A stretch of 64,000 bases of DNA from Paroedura picta (GCF_049243985.1 NC_135371.1:2815501-2879500); one strand, 5' to 3'. Counted from the stretch's first letter, positions 1-10,895 are shown. Numbers and translations: made by a program. Notes: generated by a model from the sequence alone, not told the origin.

Positions 1-319
1 TTGGGGGGAGGGGGGCAGCATGCTGTCACAACAAAACCCAAGGAGAGTTGCTCTGGGAGATCAGAACAAAAATGCTTCGTGTGGTTTGTAGACCAGCCTT
101 AATATCATTTTGCTACATCAAGCACCAAGCTGGACATGCCTTAAACACCAGCTGGCAGCCCCGGCCCCCCACAGGGAGGGCCTTTGTGTCTCAGGATGGG
201 GCTGAGGCTGATTCCACTCCAGTCGAGAGTGTTCCCTTCCCCTCCAAACCCTTTTCCCTCTTCCAGCCCTCAGGAGGCCTGCTTCTGGTAGGGTTTACTT
301 TTAGCACCTTGGGGGGAAA

Positions 320-665
320 GAAACATAGAATCATGGAGTTGGAAGGGGCCATAGAGGCCATCTAGTCCAACCCCCTGCTCAACGCAGGATCAGCATCCTA
401 AAGCACCAAAGAAAAGTGTGTATTTGCTTGAAGACTGCCTTTGCTTGAAGACGGCCAGTGAGGGGGAGCTCCCCACCTCCTTAGGCAGCCTATTCCACTG
501 CTGAACTACTCTGACTGTGAAAAACTTTTTCCTGATATCCAGCCTATATCGTTGTACTTGAAGTTTAAACCCATTACTGCGTGTCCTTTCCTCTGCAGCC
601 TGCAGAAACAGCATCCTGCCCTCCTCCAAGTGACAACCTTTCAAATACTTAAAGAGTATTTAGGG
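320..665 (-). mobile_element. CR1 LINE 3' end fragment
   Basis: The segment opens with the sauropsid CR1 3' terminus (TAGAATCATGGAGTTGGAAG and TCTAGTCCAACCCCCTGC) and continues through CR1 3' UTR-like text on the minus strand (CTTAGGCAGCCTATTCCACTG). It is 5' truncated and sits in intron 1 of gene 0. Confidence 0.8.
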
Positions 666-853
666 AAAAAAGACAGCTGCCCAAAATCACTTCCCGACAT
701 TCCAGTACTGAGAGGCGCCAATTATCTCCCTCTCCCTCCAAAACCCGCTACGCAGGGGAACAAAAATCTGGCCTAAAGCGGTTGCCAACCTCCAGGCGGC
801 GCCTGAAGCCCTCCCAGGAGTACCGCCGACCTCCAGCAGCTCCCCTGGAGGAC

Positions 854-985
854 CTCCGAGGAAGCCTTCCCGGGACCGGATGCACGGCTCCCCCCTCGCC
901 GGAAAGAGCCTTTTCCCCGCCCCCTCTTTCCGGCCGCTCTAGCACCGGTGCCGGGTCGGTGGGTTTAACCCTCTCAGTGCTGCAG
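854..985 (-). promoter_or_regulatory. Promoter / non-coding exon 1 of gene 0
   Basis: The minus-strand sequence begins CTGCAGCACTGAGAGGGTTAA-like (box at 964-985), runs through a GC-rich exon with GGGGCGGGG, and ends CTCGGAG before GT. The layout matches the exon 1 candidates of genes 1-4. No TATA box is evident. The transcription start is inferred from alignment only. Confidence 0.45.
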
Positions 986-1560
986 CTGAAGGGCATCCAC
1001 TTGGCTTCCCCCCCCCCAGAGGAGGCGTTTGGGACCCCGTTTCTCGGAGCTGGCGAGGGGAGGCTGGACTTGGACCCCCCCCTGCCCTCCCCCCCGTATT
1101 TGTGCTTCCCTGCAGCCCCACAAGAGGACGCGGGAAGAGGGAGACCCCCGGGGGGGGGAGTGGAAGGGCTGGGTCTCCCTCCCCCGGGAGGCATGTGGGC
1201 TGGGGGGGCATTTTGCTCCTGGGAGGAAGGAGCCTGGGGGGCGCCCCCTCCCCCTGCAGGGCCTGTCTCCCCAGGGTGGGGTTGGGAGAGTCGGGGGCTC
1301 CTCCCTGAGGAGGGGGAAGGGGGCAGTTTCCCCCCTAAGGACTGGAGGGGGGGGGGCTGAAGCTGCAGGGAGAAGCACCCCTGGTTGGAGGCAAAAATAT
1401 TTGGGAGGTCCCGGAAGGTCCTGAGAAGAGAAGCCCAGAGCAGTGGGCCTGGAGCGACCCCAAAGTGGAAGGGAGGGCGACAGAAAAAACAAAAACACAA
1501 AACGCACGTCTCCTTGCTAGCTACAGCAGTGAATGAACACATACAGAAGTCCAGAGGTTT
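986..1560. other. GC-rich upstream region of gene 0 with long G/C runs
   Basis: There are no credible genes. The region has many poly-G and poly-C runs (especially 1141-1350), so the long reading frames on both strands are low-complexity artefacts. G-quadruplex potential is visible on the plus strand. Confidence 0.5.
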
Positions 1561-2765
1561 CCTCACCTACCAAACACATCTCTCTGAAGAAGCCCCTTCC
1601 CGAGAAAGATTTGACCCCTTACCCCTATTCTTGCAAGGTCTGTTTAGCCTGGAGAGCTGTGAAGTTATGGTTGGCCCCAGCATTTTGTTTTAAAGTTGTG
1701 ACTCTTGCTTTTTGGGGTCCTTGAGAGAACAATCTTTTTCTTAAATGTTAAAATGTAGTGATTAATAGCCTAACAAATCCATTACGTTAGGAAAGCAGAG
1801 CACATGGAGTAGTAGCTGTGACTCCTAAAAAAGCCGTGCTACCAGCTAGTAGGATGGACATACGAGGAAGAAATAAAACAAAACCAAGCCAGAAATGAAA
1901 TGGGGAAAACAAAACTTTTTGGTAAATCACTCTCCCAGAAAGAGAGGCAGGATGATGTAAAATAGAACAAAAACAAAATATTATGACATCAAGGAGGGTC
2001 TTTTGTGTTACTCCGCCTCCCTCCTGTCCACTTTAAAAGGAGGGAAACCAGAAAAGGGAGCTGCTGACCCCGGCCGAATAGCAAAGCCAGCCAAGGCTAA
2101 AAAGATCTAGGTAAGATAAAAACTTCAAAACCTCAGTAAATGTAAGGATAAAACAGGGAAGGGTGATGAACTAAAGGCCATCCAAAGAGCTTCCACGCCT
2201 ACTGTGGATTTGAACCCAGCTCCACCAAGTTGTATTTCAGCAGTCTGGCTCTTGAACTGAACTGACCCACATGAGGGAAACTGAGTTGAGCTCATTCATG
2301 AAGATCAGATCTAGTCTCAAATGTCTGGAATTAATTTTTTAAGAACTGTATGCACAATTCAAAAAGTCCCACTAATGTTGAAGCACTGAATGAAGCCCAA
2401 CTCATCAAACCTCCACAAAGCACTGAAAACCTGATAGAAATAATAAACAAATAAACAGGCCATCTAGTCCAGCAAAAAAGGCTGAGGGAGAGAAAAGTAT
2501 GAAAATGTATAATAAATGAACAATTTATTAAATAGACATGGATTAAAAAACGATAAAAAGGGAACACTTCTTTTTCCTGTAGGTTACACACGCATCCATA
2601 AAACACGTACACCATAAGTATACAAAACCTGGACCCAACGTGTTTTGATCAAAAAGATCTTCACTTGTCAGTACAGTAACACACAGTTATTAAGACAAGA
2701 ATTCCTTGATTGTCTTTTAGATGTGAAATCTGAGAAAAGTTCTTTTAATGGGCTAAGCAGTATAA
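1560..2765. repeat. Paralogous intergenic block (copy 1)
   Basis: The block is non-coding. Its core (about 1690-2330) matches about 10900-11430, 23830-24300 and 29160-29540, with shared text such as AGAAAAGGGAGCTG and ACTGACCCACATG. It always lies between one gene's promoter and the next gene's 3' end, so it is part of the duplicated unit rather than an independent gene. Confidence 0.65.
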
Positions 2766-2943
2766 TGTTGGTCTGAAACAGGAGAACATATTTGGGAGTC
2801 CGGGGACACCTTTAAGGCCAACAAAAGTTTAGTCAACGCATAAGCATGCCCACACACTTCTTCAGATACATGCACATGAAATCTTATCTACCTTGAATGG
2901 AAAATTCTTGGTTTACATTTTCCACTGGACTCAAATTTTGTTT
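2766..2943. repeat. Interspersed repeat at the 3' end of gene 1
   Basis: This is a squamate-type repeat with TTGGTCTGAA at one end and CACTTCTTCAGA in the middle. An inverted second half contains CACTGGACTCAAA. It is also found at 13865-14030, 24879-25050, 29665-29800 and in part at 9295-9350 and 28520-28620. Its inner half overlaps the last codons of gene 1, so it supplies that protein's C-terminus and stop. Confidence 0.6.
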
Positions 2944-4019
2944 TGCTTTCTTCTCTGTGTGAAGTCTTTGATGCCTTCTGAGACTGGCCTTCACACTGAA
3001 TCTCTTTCCACACACTGAGCATTCAAATGGTCTCTCCCCTGTGTGGGTTCTCTGATGCTGTTTAAGAAGGTTACTGCGACTAAATCTCTTTCCACACACT
3101 GAGCATTCAAAAGCCTTCTCCCCCGTGTGGATTTGTTGATGCTGCTGAAGATTTCCTCTCACACGGAATCTTTTTCCACACTCAAAACATTCAAAAGGTT
3201 TCTCTCCTGTGTGAATTCCTTGGTGCAGTCGAAGATTGCAACTCAGACTGAATCTCTTTCCACACTCTGAGCATTCATAAGGTTTCTCCCCTGTATGGGT
3301 TCTCTGATGCGTTCGAACAGTCCGCCTATCACTGAATCTCTTTCCACACTCAACGCACTCGAAAGGCTTCTCCCCTGTATGGGTTCTCTGATGCGTTTGA
3401 ATAGCCCCACTATCACTGAATCTCTTTCCACACTCAAAGCATTCAAAAGGTTTCTCCCCTGTGTGAATTCTCTGATGCTGTTGAAGATGGCTACTCCTAG
3501 CAAATTTCTTTTTGCACAATGAGCATTCGAAATGTTTCTTCCGTGAGTGGACTTCCTGATGCAGCTGAAGATTGCCCCTCTCACTGAAGTACTTTCCACA
3601 CACTGAGCATTCAAAAGGCTTCTCCCCTGTGTGGGTTCTCTGATGCTTTTGAAAATTGTCACAGATCCTGAATCTTTTCCCACATTCCAAACACTGAAAT
3701 GCTTTCTCTCCTATGTCTATTCTTTGATGCACAGGCAGCTGAGATCTGTATCTGAAGTACTTGCCATGCTCAATGGATATACTTGCCTCTGGTATTTCCT
3801 GTTCTGGAAAATGTATTTCCTGTTCTGGAAAATGTATTTCCTGTTCTGGAAAATGTACATGTTGCTCGATTCTACCTCTTTTCTCAGCCACACAGTTCCT
3901 TTTATTTCTCTTCCGTCTCCTTCTATGCCTGATGTTTTCTTTTAAGTCTTCCTTCTTAACTTGATCTGGAAACTGTTCAAACAATTCCTCCCCCTCTTCA
4001 TTCCTCTGTTCATCTTCTG
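2884..4019 (-). CDS. Gene 1 terminal exon: nine C2H2 fingers
   Basis: The acceptor is TTCCAG at 4021-4020. The exon encodes [12 protein letters not shown], then a thrice-repeated HFPEQEI motif (21 bp units at 3794-3856), then nine C-x2-C-x12-H-x3-H fingers joined mostly by TGEKPF linkers. The linker after finger 2 is SRKKHF, a departure from consensus. The last about 20 residues ([12 protein letters not shown]...) come from the flanking repeat. Confidence 0.93.
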
Positions 4020-7000
4020 CTGGAATAAAGAGAGAGAACCCTTTAACACCTAGGAGGGCAGGTAAGGTCCATAGGTATGTATGAGACTGCAGGAGGGAAG
4101 GTTTGGTGGTCTCCTACAGCTTGCCTGAACTTAACCTTGAACAATCTATCTTTCCCCAGCATATCTACTATGCTAAGAGACCTCAAGAGCCAGAGGTGAA
4201 GAAGAAGAAGAAGAAGAAGAAGAAGAGTTGGTTCTTATATGCCGCTTTTCCCTATCCGAAGGAGTCTCAAAGCGGCTTACAATCTCCTTCCCTTTCCTCT
4301 CCCCACAACAGACACCGTGTGAGGTGGGTGAGGCTGAGAGAGCCCTGATATCACTGCCCAGTCAGAACAGTTTTATCAGTGCCGTGGCGAGCCCAAGGTC
4401 ACCCAGCAGGTTGCATGTGGGGGAGCGCAGAATCGAACCTGGCATGCCAGATTAGAAGTCCACACTCCTAACCACTACACCAAACTGGCTCTCCTGACCA
4501 TGAACTCCTGACCATGAAATCCCAGCCCCCAGAATGTCTCCCCTCCACCTTTCTCAGGTTTCCACCTTTCTCAGGTTTCCACCTCCACCTTTCTCAGCGC
4601 TGCATGACTATCCCAAACCAAACGTTGCTCAGAAGAGAATCAGAAATCCCCCAATGCTAATCTTTGCCTGTTCCCTTGACAATAACCATGAAGGAGACTC
4701 ACTCTCAGCCAGCTCATTTGGAAAAGAAATCTGCTCTTGGGATCCTCTTGAGAAACTCTCCAGCCTTTCTTCAGATGCGAGGCCATTGCCTGTCTCCACC
4801 AACGTCTCTCTTATGCTTCTGGCTTCTTTTGCAGAAAGAGAAAGAAAAAAAGTGATCATTCTTCTATGGAGAAGGCCACATAATCTTCTGCACGGACAGA
4901 AAGATGGTAAACATCATAGCTCACAATCCTACACCCCAGGCAAAGCACCCTAGTTCCTCTCCAGGGTTCCCATTATGATTATGTGGCCTTGTCTGACTTG
5001 ACCTCCTTATTTGACCCTCCCTGCAGGTAACATCCTTCTCTTTTTCAAAGCCAGAGTCACAACTGTGGGAATTAGTTAATGGTGAGAACCCGTATCCAGG
5101 TGTATCCAAGCTATTCTGACTGAGCAGGAATCTCAGGGCTCTCTCAGCCTCCCCTGCCTCACAGGGTGTCTGTTGTGGGGAGAGGAAAGGGAAGGCAATT
5201 GTAATCTGCTTTGAGACTCCTTCGGGTAGAGAAAAGCGGCATTTAAGAACCAACTCTTCTCCTTCTTCTTCTGCGTGTACTGAACTGCAGGCACAAAGAG
5301 TGGTGATCCAAGGGGATCCAGCTTTAAGTTCTGGACAGGATCATTTCCAGATCCCTGGCAGAGCAGATGTTTATAATCCCATGAAGGGAGAAGAGTGTGT
5401 GGTGAAGTCTGGCAGGAGAGAAATGGGGACCTGGCCCCTTCCAGAGTCCTTCTGTGGGCCTCACCTTTGCCTTGGGGGATGGCCACAGCACAAGCCTCAG
5501 TGGTCTCTGGGCAAATAGCTGGAAAGGCCTCAAAGAGATGTATTGTTGTCCGATAGATTGATCTATCCCATGGCACTTTTGGCATACGTGTAAGATCCTT
5601 ACCCAGAGATTTTATGCTCCCGTAGTTCTCCAGCATGACTTCCCTGTAGAGAGTTCTCTGTCCCGGATCCAGCAGTGCCCACTCTGCCTCGGTGAAAGAG
5701 AAGGACACCTCCTCAAAAGAAAAGGACCCCTGGAAAGAAGAAGCAGATTCCCTCCTCAGAGATTGTGCCAGGCCCGTTTTGCATATGGGGGAAGGGATGA
5801 GTTTGGAATGGCAAAGGACAGAGTGCTCAGGGCTTCTCTCGTCCAAACACCTTGCAGAAACCGCAGGAGCAAAAGCGCCTTTGAGAAAGAAGGGTGAACC
5901 TGGGCTGTCCCCGCCCCCCCCCCCTACCTGGACTGGAGGTGAATCAGCCGTTTTCTGATCTCGGAAAAGACGGCAGCTCGACAGCACCTCTCCACGGCCT
6001 GTTAGTGAGAGAAAGGAAGGCGGAAGGGCGTTTGATTTGACTTCCTATTGCATTTCCTTGTTTCTACCGTGCTTCATCCATCTGCTTCCCAGGAATTTGA
6101 AAACTCTCCCTGGGTCCACACAGCACTTTTCACTAAATTCTGGGAGAGGCAGAAGAGAAACACCCAAGTGCCTTGGGGATTATCAAGGCTGCAAATATAT
6201 TTGGGGTTTTGGGAGCCTGGATATGTGCCCTGGGAGCTCTGGAATCCCCTTCTCCCGCTGGCTCGGCTCTGGAATCTGGGCTGGTGATGACCCGGCAGCA
6301 CATGTCACCATCACATTTGGCCCAAACTTAGAAGTATCTCGAGTGCTTCTGGAGAATCTAGGTTGACCGCAGTGCCATTTTCCACCCCAAGGCCCTCCCC
6401 AGATCTCCCTGGGGGGCCAGGCTGCAGCCTGCCATCCTTACTGCAGCACCCGTGGGTGGCCGCTTGGGACCAGCAGGATACGGAGGCCACCTGCCTCCAG
6501 AGGTGAAACAGTATTTAATTCTTTTCCTGACCTCACCCAACATATTCATGGGGTTCCCCAACTGTCTATACGCAAAACGAGTCCTTACTTACAGGAGACG
6601 ACCTCTTGGCCATGATCCTGGGCCTGTGCACTCTGCCCATGCTCAAAGGAAGCTCCTTCTGCCTCAGAGAATGTGGCTTCTGTCTTCACGGAAGGTCTCC
6701 ATGTCTGAAAGAGCAGTGAGGGAGGGGGTGGGGGAGGAGATGGAATTGAAAGGGGACCAAAGATTGGGTTCTGACCAACTCCCAGACTCGGCACCCTTCC
6801 ATCAACAGCCTTGAGGAATTATCTGGAGGGATAAAAAATTCTCCAGAAGAGGGGGCTGAAGGAGGCCATTAAATCTCCCGTATGGATGACGGACGAATAT
6901 CCCTCCGGGAAACTTTAGGGTAAGATCAGATATTGCTGCTGGAATTGAACATCCCTGGAAGAAACCCCCCTCACCTGCTCTGCCTGCCTCTTCTCCTCGG

Positions 7001-7391
7001 CCTGGCTCAGGAGGAAGCCTTCGGCCAGGGCCACCGCCTGGGAGCTGCTCTCCGGCCCACATCCTCTCACCCAGCCCTGCAACTCCTGGGGAAGGACAGC
7101 CAGGAACTGCTCCAGGATCACCAGGTCCAGGATCTGCTGCTTGGTGTGCCTCTCTGGCTCCAGCCAGCGGTTGCAGAGTCCGTGGAGCCGGTTGCAAACC
7201 TCCCTGGGCCCATCGACCTCCTGGTAGCAGAACTGCCGGAAGCGCTGGCCATCCGAAGTCCCAATGACCAAATGACTGATCTCTGGCACGGAATGCCCCC
7301 AGGATTCAGCCCCACTCCCTGCTTCGGTGGGAGGGGGGCCTTGGCTTGCTGACTTTCCGCTTGCAGGGCATTCTGGGCTTTTTTCTTCCAT
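2884..7391 (-). CDS. Gene 1: SCAN-KRAB-C2H2 zinc-finger protein, apparently intact
   Basis: The model is complement(join(2884..4019, 4703..4825, 5603..5729, 5928..5998, 6593..6704, 6975..7391)), 661 residues. Every junction has AG/GT signals, phases agree (0,1,0,1,1) and no internal stop is seen. Order: SCAN in exon 1, acidic linker, short exon, KRAB-A, second linker, nine C2H2 fingers. The start ATG (MEEKSPEC) is chosen because the same Met-Glu-Glu start occurs in genes 3, 5 and 6, and a small frame-breaking deletion just upstream would prevent an earlier start. The expected role is a nuclear DNA-binding repressor acting through KRAB corepressors and SCAN dimerisation; this is known for the family, not shown here. 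The gene lies in tandem with genes 2-4. The DNA target is unknown, and no orthologue name is justified. Confidence 0.88.
4190..4495 (-). mobile_element. tRNA-derived SINE in gene 1 intron
   Basis: In minus orientation: a tRNA-like head (A-box-like TAGTGGTTAGGAG, B-box-like GGTTCGATTC), a conserved body (TGTTGTGGGGAGAGGAAAGG) and a (CTT)n tail, seen here as GAAGAAGAAG. It resembles Sauria-type SINEs, but the exact family is not assigned. At least eight relatives occur in this window. Confidence 0.8.
5105..5275 (+). mobile_element. tRNA-derived SINE, 5' truncated
   Basis: The body and CTT-rich tail of the same SINE family are in plus orientation; the tRNA-like head is missing. It lies in the intron between the KRAB exon and the second linker exon of gene 1. 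Confidence 0.75.
5603..5729 (-). CDS. Gene 1 KRAB-A exon
   Basis: The exon is 127 bp, the standard KRAB-A length, with AG acceptor (5731-5730) and GTAAGG donor. It encodes [30 protein letters not shown] and MLENYG. The MLE core needed for corepressor contact in the family is present. No KRAB-B box is seen. Confidence 0.9.
6975..7391 (-). CDS. Gene 1 SCAN exon
   Basis: A 139-residue exon whose last about 90 residues are a full SCAN domain ([49 protein letters not shown]). SCAN is a helical dimerisation module derived in tetrapods from a retrotransposon capsid. The exon ends at CAG|GTGAGG in phase 0. Confidence 0.9.
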
Positions 7392-8220
7392 ATCCTTTCT
7401 CTTCTCCTGAAAAGATGCCTTTAGTCACTTGGCGGAGAAGAGAGGCGTCTTGGGGGTGGGAGAAGGGACACAAACAATATCATGGAAGAAGGAAACCCAA
7501 CGAGAATTGCCCTGGGAAATCAGAAAAATCAGGGGGGGGGGGGGAAATGTGCTTACTGTGATTCATAGACCCGGCTATATTACAGGCCATATTTTGCTAA
7601 ATTACATACCACACCGGGCGGGAGGCCTTTGCAGCCAGCCCTTCGGGGTGCCCCTGTGCCCTTGCTAGGTTTTCTGCACCTTGGGAACAACGTTGACCCT
7701 CCTGTGGTGGGCAGGCCTTGGACACCAGCTGGCAGCCCCCCCCCTCCAAGCATGTGGGTCTTAGGATGGGGCTGCGGCTGAGTCCGGTGCAGGTGGAGTC
7801 CCCCCCCCCCCAATCCCTTACCTTCCAATCCCAAACAAGGCCTGCTTTTTGCACATTAAACAGACCAACGGGACAACACCAGTTTCAAACGTTCTTCTAC
7901 TGAGATGCACCAAATATCCCCCCCCACCCTCCAAAAATCCACCTACACAGAGGCTCTAAACTGGGGCCTAAGACGGTTGCCAATCTCCAGGCCACGTTCT
8001 CCCAGAACTACAGGCAACCTCCAGCAGAGATCTGCTCCCCTGGAGAAAGCGGCTGTCTCGGAGGGAAGATCCCCCTCCTTCCCCCAAATTTAGCCTTTCC
8101 TGGAATCCCCCGACATGTCCACCCGGGAGTTGGGAACCCTCTGCAACCCGTGGCGGACAGTGCTCCCAGCCCGCCTCCTTGCCCGGGTCTCCAAATCCCC
8201 CCCCCCCCCGATCGCCTTGC
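7392..8220 (-). other. Intron 1 of gene 1 (inferred)
   Basis: Non-coding. It contains the GAGAATTGCCCTG block (7498-7520), the CACCAGCTGGCAGCC block (7722-7810) and a GTTGCCAAT...GTTGGGAACCC repeat (about 7974-8135), each at the same relative position in the paralogues. Long C and G homopolymers occur at 7530-7542 and 7801-7811. Confidence 0.55.
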
Positions 8221-8344
8221 CTCCAAGGAAGCTTCCCGGGATGCAGTTGCAGCTGCTCCCCCCCCGAAGCCCCGCCCCGGAAAAGCCCCCCTCGCTCCCC
8301 TGCAAGCCAGAGCCTGGGTGGATTTAACCCTTTCGGCGCTGTAG
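8221..8344 (-). promoter_or_regulatory. Promoter / non-coding exon 1 of gene 1
   Basis: The shared box lies at 8323-8344 (minus: CGCCGAAAGGGTTAAA), followed by a GC-rich exon. The exon ends CCTTGGAG followed by GCAAGG, so the aligned donor is GC rather than GT. Gene 2 has CCTTGGAA|GTAAGG and gene 3 has CCTCGCAG|GTAACG at the same point. Non-coding status and start site are inferred. Confidence 0.5.
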
Positions 8345-9480
8345 AGCGAGGGGGAGAAAGGGGCCCCCTCCTCCCTGCAGGGAGGCTCGGGGAGAGAAGA
8401 GGAGACCCTCGTCCTGGGATCATTGGGGGGGGGGGAGCGCAAGAGGGAAGTCAATGCCATTATTCTTGTATTGTTTAGGCGTTTTATGTATATAAATATA
8501 ATCAATAACTGAAATAAATAGAATAAATAACTTAAATCAGTGCACAGGAAGATCCAGGTGGGACCTGGAGATCCCTCGGGATTGCATCTCGTCTCCCCTG
8601 GAGAAAAGGGCTGCTTGGGAGGGGGGACTCTGTGGCCTTACTGAAGGCCTGCCTCTGCATCACGCCCCTGGCGGCCCCCCATCCCACCTGCCTGGGTATC
8701 CCTCCCCTTGCTGCAAAGGGGGCCGAGACCCTTGTCCTCCTTGACGGGGTGACCCTAGAGTTGGGGGGGAAGGATGTGGAGCTGATAAATCCCTCTCCCC
8801 CCCTCACCACCCCAGTAGGGGTTGCCAACTTTAAGAACTGTCCCCATCCTGTTGAATTTTATCATCCTGAGTGGATAATTTACATCCAGGCCAGCCCATT
8901 GGCAGGTATCCGGCCTGCAGTCAAGGGAGAGGGGCTCTTGGCGAGCTGCCAGCCCACCCCCCTCCCCCTGTGACTCTTGGGGGAGAAGAAATGGCCCCCA
9001 TATCAAACCCAGCCAGCATTTTCATGCACCCCCTCATTATCATCATCATCATCATCATCTAATTTATATCCCGCCTCCCCCCAGAGGCTCGAGGCGGGTC
9101 ACATCAAAACTAATCCCCTAAAACAATAAAAGCACAATAAAACATAATACAATGAATACAAAAGTTAAGACAAGAATGGGGGGGGGGATTTCACCCTCCT
9201 ACGGTTCCCCTCAGGCCCTTCCTCTTGGCTGCCTCACGGTGATATGCCGGTTGCGACCATAAAATAAGGCTTCATTGGAGTCCCTGAGAAAGCTTCGAAT
9301 GAGTAGCCGTGTTGGTCTGAAGGAGCACAATAGAATCGGAGTCCAGGAGCACTGTTAACCCCTTCGGTGCTGCAGTGCGAGGAGAGAGGCGCCCCACCTG
9401 CAGCCCTCCCTGCCACCGAGGCCTCGCTGGGGAAAGGACCAGGGAGGGGACCTCCGTGGAAATCCTCCCTGCAATCCTGC
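8345..9480. other. Intergenic repeats between gene 1 promoter and CR1
   Basis: No gene is supported. Contents: a CAGGTGGGACCTGGAGAT repeat copy (8540-8640), a block at 8880-9030 matching 22640-22800, an (ATC)n run at 9036-9059, a LINE-type 3' tail in minus orientation (9060-9165), part of the TTGGTCTGAA repeat (9295-9350) and a solo AAGGGGTTAA-type promoter box (9354-9375). Confidence 0.5.
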
Positions 9481-10640
9481 CCACCCCCTCAGCTTCCTCT
9501 TCTCCAGGCTGAACGTCCCCAAGTCCCTCAGCCTTTCCTCACAGGGCTTGGTCCCCAGGCCCCGGGGCCTTGGGATCATCCTCATAGCCCTCCTCTGAAC
9601 CCTCTCCATTTTGGCCATTCCAGTGCTGAACTATTTGTGAATTCCCCCCCCCTCACCTTTTTGAAGTGAGGCCTCCAGAACTGCACACAGGACTCCAGGT
9701 GGGGTCTGACCAATGCAGGATACACCTGGACTGTTGACATTTTGCGATTTTGATGTGTGCTGATGCATCCCAAGACTGCATTTGCCTTTTTGAACACCGC
9801 ATCACGCTGTCTGCACATATTTAGCTTACAGTCCACAAGTACCCCAAGATCACGTTCACACACACACGGCCACCCAGAAATGACCCAGATGTACAACACT
9901 TCTGCTTACTGAATTGCATCTTGTTCTCAGTTGTGTTCAGATCTTGTTGAACTCTTTCTTCAGGGATGTTTGCTACTCCTCCCAATTTGGCATCATGCAC
10001 AAATGTAATGAGCAGCCCCCCTACACTCCTTGTCCTGATAAGGGATTAAAATATTTAAAAGTACCGGACCGAGCACGGAGCCCCGTGACACTCTGCTGCT
10101 CACCTCCCCGCATTGGGATGACAGACCACCGACAACCACTCTGAGTGCAGTTTTCTAGCCAGTTCCCTGTCCACTTAACCATCTGACAATCCAGTCTAAG
10201 GTCCTCCAGTTTATCTATCCGAACATCATGGGGAACTTGTCAAAAGCCTGAAATTCAGGTAAACATCATATGAGTTTCCATGATCTAATAAGCCCATCCC
10301 TTGGTCAAAGAAGGAAACCAGGTTGGTCTGGCAGGACCTGTTGGGAGACAAATCCTTGCTGACTTCCCCAGATCAACAAATTGTCCTTCAGCTGACTGCA
10401 GATCGCCTCCTTTAAAATCTGCTCCATTATCTTCCCTGCCCCTGCCACTCACTGGCCTGTAGTTTCCCAGGGCATCCCTCCTCCCTTTTTTGGAAGACTG
10501 GGATAACATTTGCTCTCCTCAAGTCTTCTGGTACCTCTCCAGTCCTCCAAGAGGTCCAAAGATGACCTCTAAAGAGAAGCATCCCAGTAGGAAATGAACA
10601 TAGAGAGAAGCCCTGAGATTTCTGCGGCTTTAAAGACCTC
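9480..10640 (-). mobile_element. CR1 LINE fragment (reverse transcriptase end and 3' region)
   Basis: Minus-strand translation gives CR1 reverse-transcriptase C-terminal text in several frames: [40 protein letters not shown] and [13 protein letters not shown]. These appear out of frame with each other, so it is an old, inactive copy. It carries no host gene. Confidence 0.85.
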
Positions 10641-10895
10641 ATTTTAAAGAAGCCCCCTCCGTTTCCACCTCGGGCAAAGACTCAGTGGAACAGGCTTCCT
10701 CGGGAGGTGGTGGGTTCCCCATCTTTGGGAATTTTTAAACAGAGGCTGGAGAGCCATCTGACGGAGAGGCTGATTCTGTGAAGGCTCAAGGGGGTGGCAG
10801 GTGACAGTGGATAAGCGACAGAGTTGTGAATGTCCTGCCTAGTGCAGGGGGTTGGACTAGATGACCCAGGAGGTCCCCTCTATGATTCTATACAC
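10640..10895 (+). mobile_element. CR1 LINE 3' end, plus orientation
   Basis: The sequence runs GGAACAGGCTTCCTCGGGAG through AGGCTGGAGAGCCATCTGAC to CAGGGGGTTGGACTAGATGA and TATGATTCTA, the typical CR1 3' end. A near-identical copy lies at 49630-49850. Confidence 0.8.

Larger units (their letters stand above)
1..985 (-). other. 5' part (intron 1, exon 1, promoter) of an off-window paralogue, 'gene 0'
   Basis: No coding exon is visible here, but the segment matches the 5' ends of genes 1-4 in order. Positions 30-120 resemble the DNA just upstream of the SCAN exons at 7498-7575, 19981-20030, 27185-27265 and 36550-36640. Positions 140-240 carry the CACCAGCTGGCAGCC block seen in intron 1 at 7720-7800, 21255-21330, 27490-27560 and 37335-37440. 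The inferred non-coding exon 1 is complement(854..985), starting at the shared AAGGGTTAA-type box and ending at a GT donor at 853-852. The coding exons would lie left of position 1. This is inference from paralogy; a promoter remnant without a gene is the alternative. Confidence 0.6.

Noticed and set aside
748-1566. Large overlapping reading frames rich in Pro, Gly and Arg.
   Set aside because: They lie in GC- and homopolymer-rich promoter DNA on both strands, lack domains and splice context, and are not conserved in the paralogous promoters (7968-8505, 21591-22339, 27662-28606, 37560-38313).
2884-3800. CRISPR-like regular 84 bp repeats.
   Set aside because: The period is that of C2H2 fingers in an open reading frame, and the DNA is vertebrate. 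No CRISPR array is present.
6933-7352. Antisense frames over the SCAN exons (also 19424-19741, 36040-36357, 42543-42893, 54309-54713).
   Set aside because: They recur because the SCAN exon is conserved and GC-rich on the opposite strand. Splice sites and paralogy support the SCAN strand only.
9354-9375. A ninth promoter for an extra gene (solo AAGGGGTTAA box).
   Set aside because: No GC-rich exon 1 body or donor follows on the minus strand; the adjacent DNA is an interspersed repeat. Kept only as a stray copy of the box.
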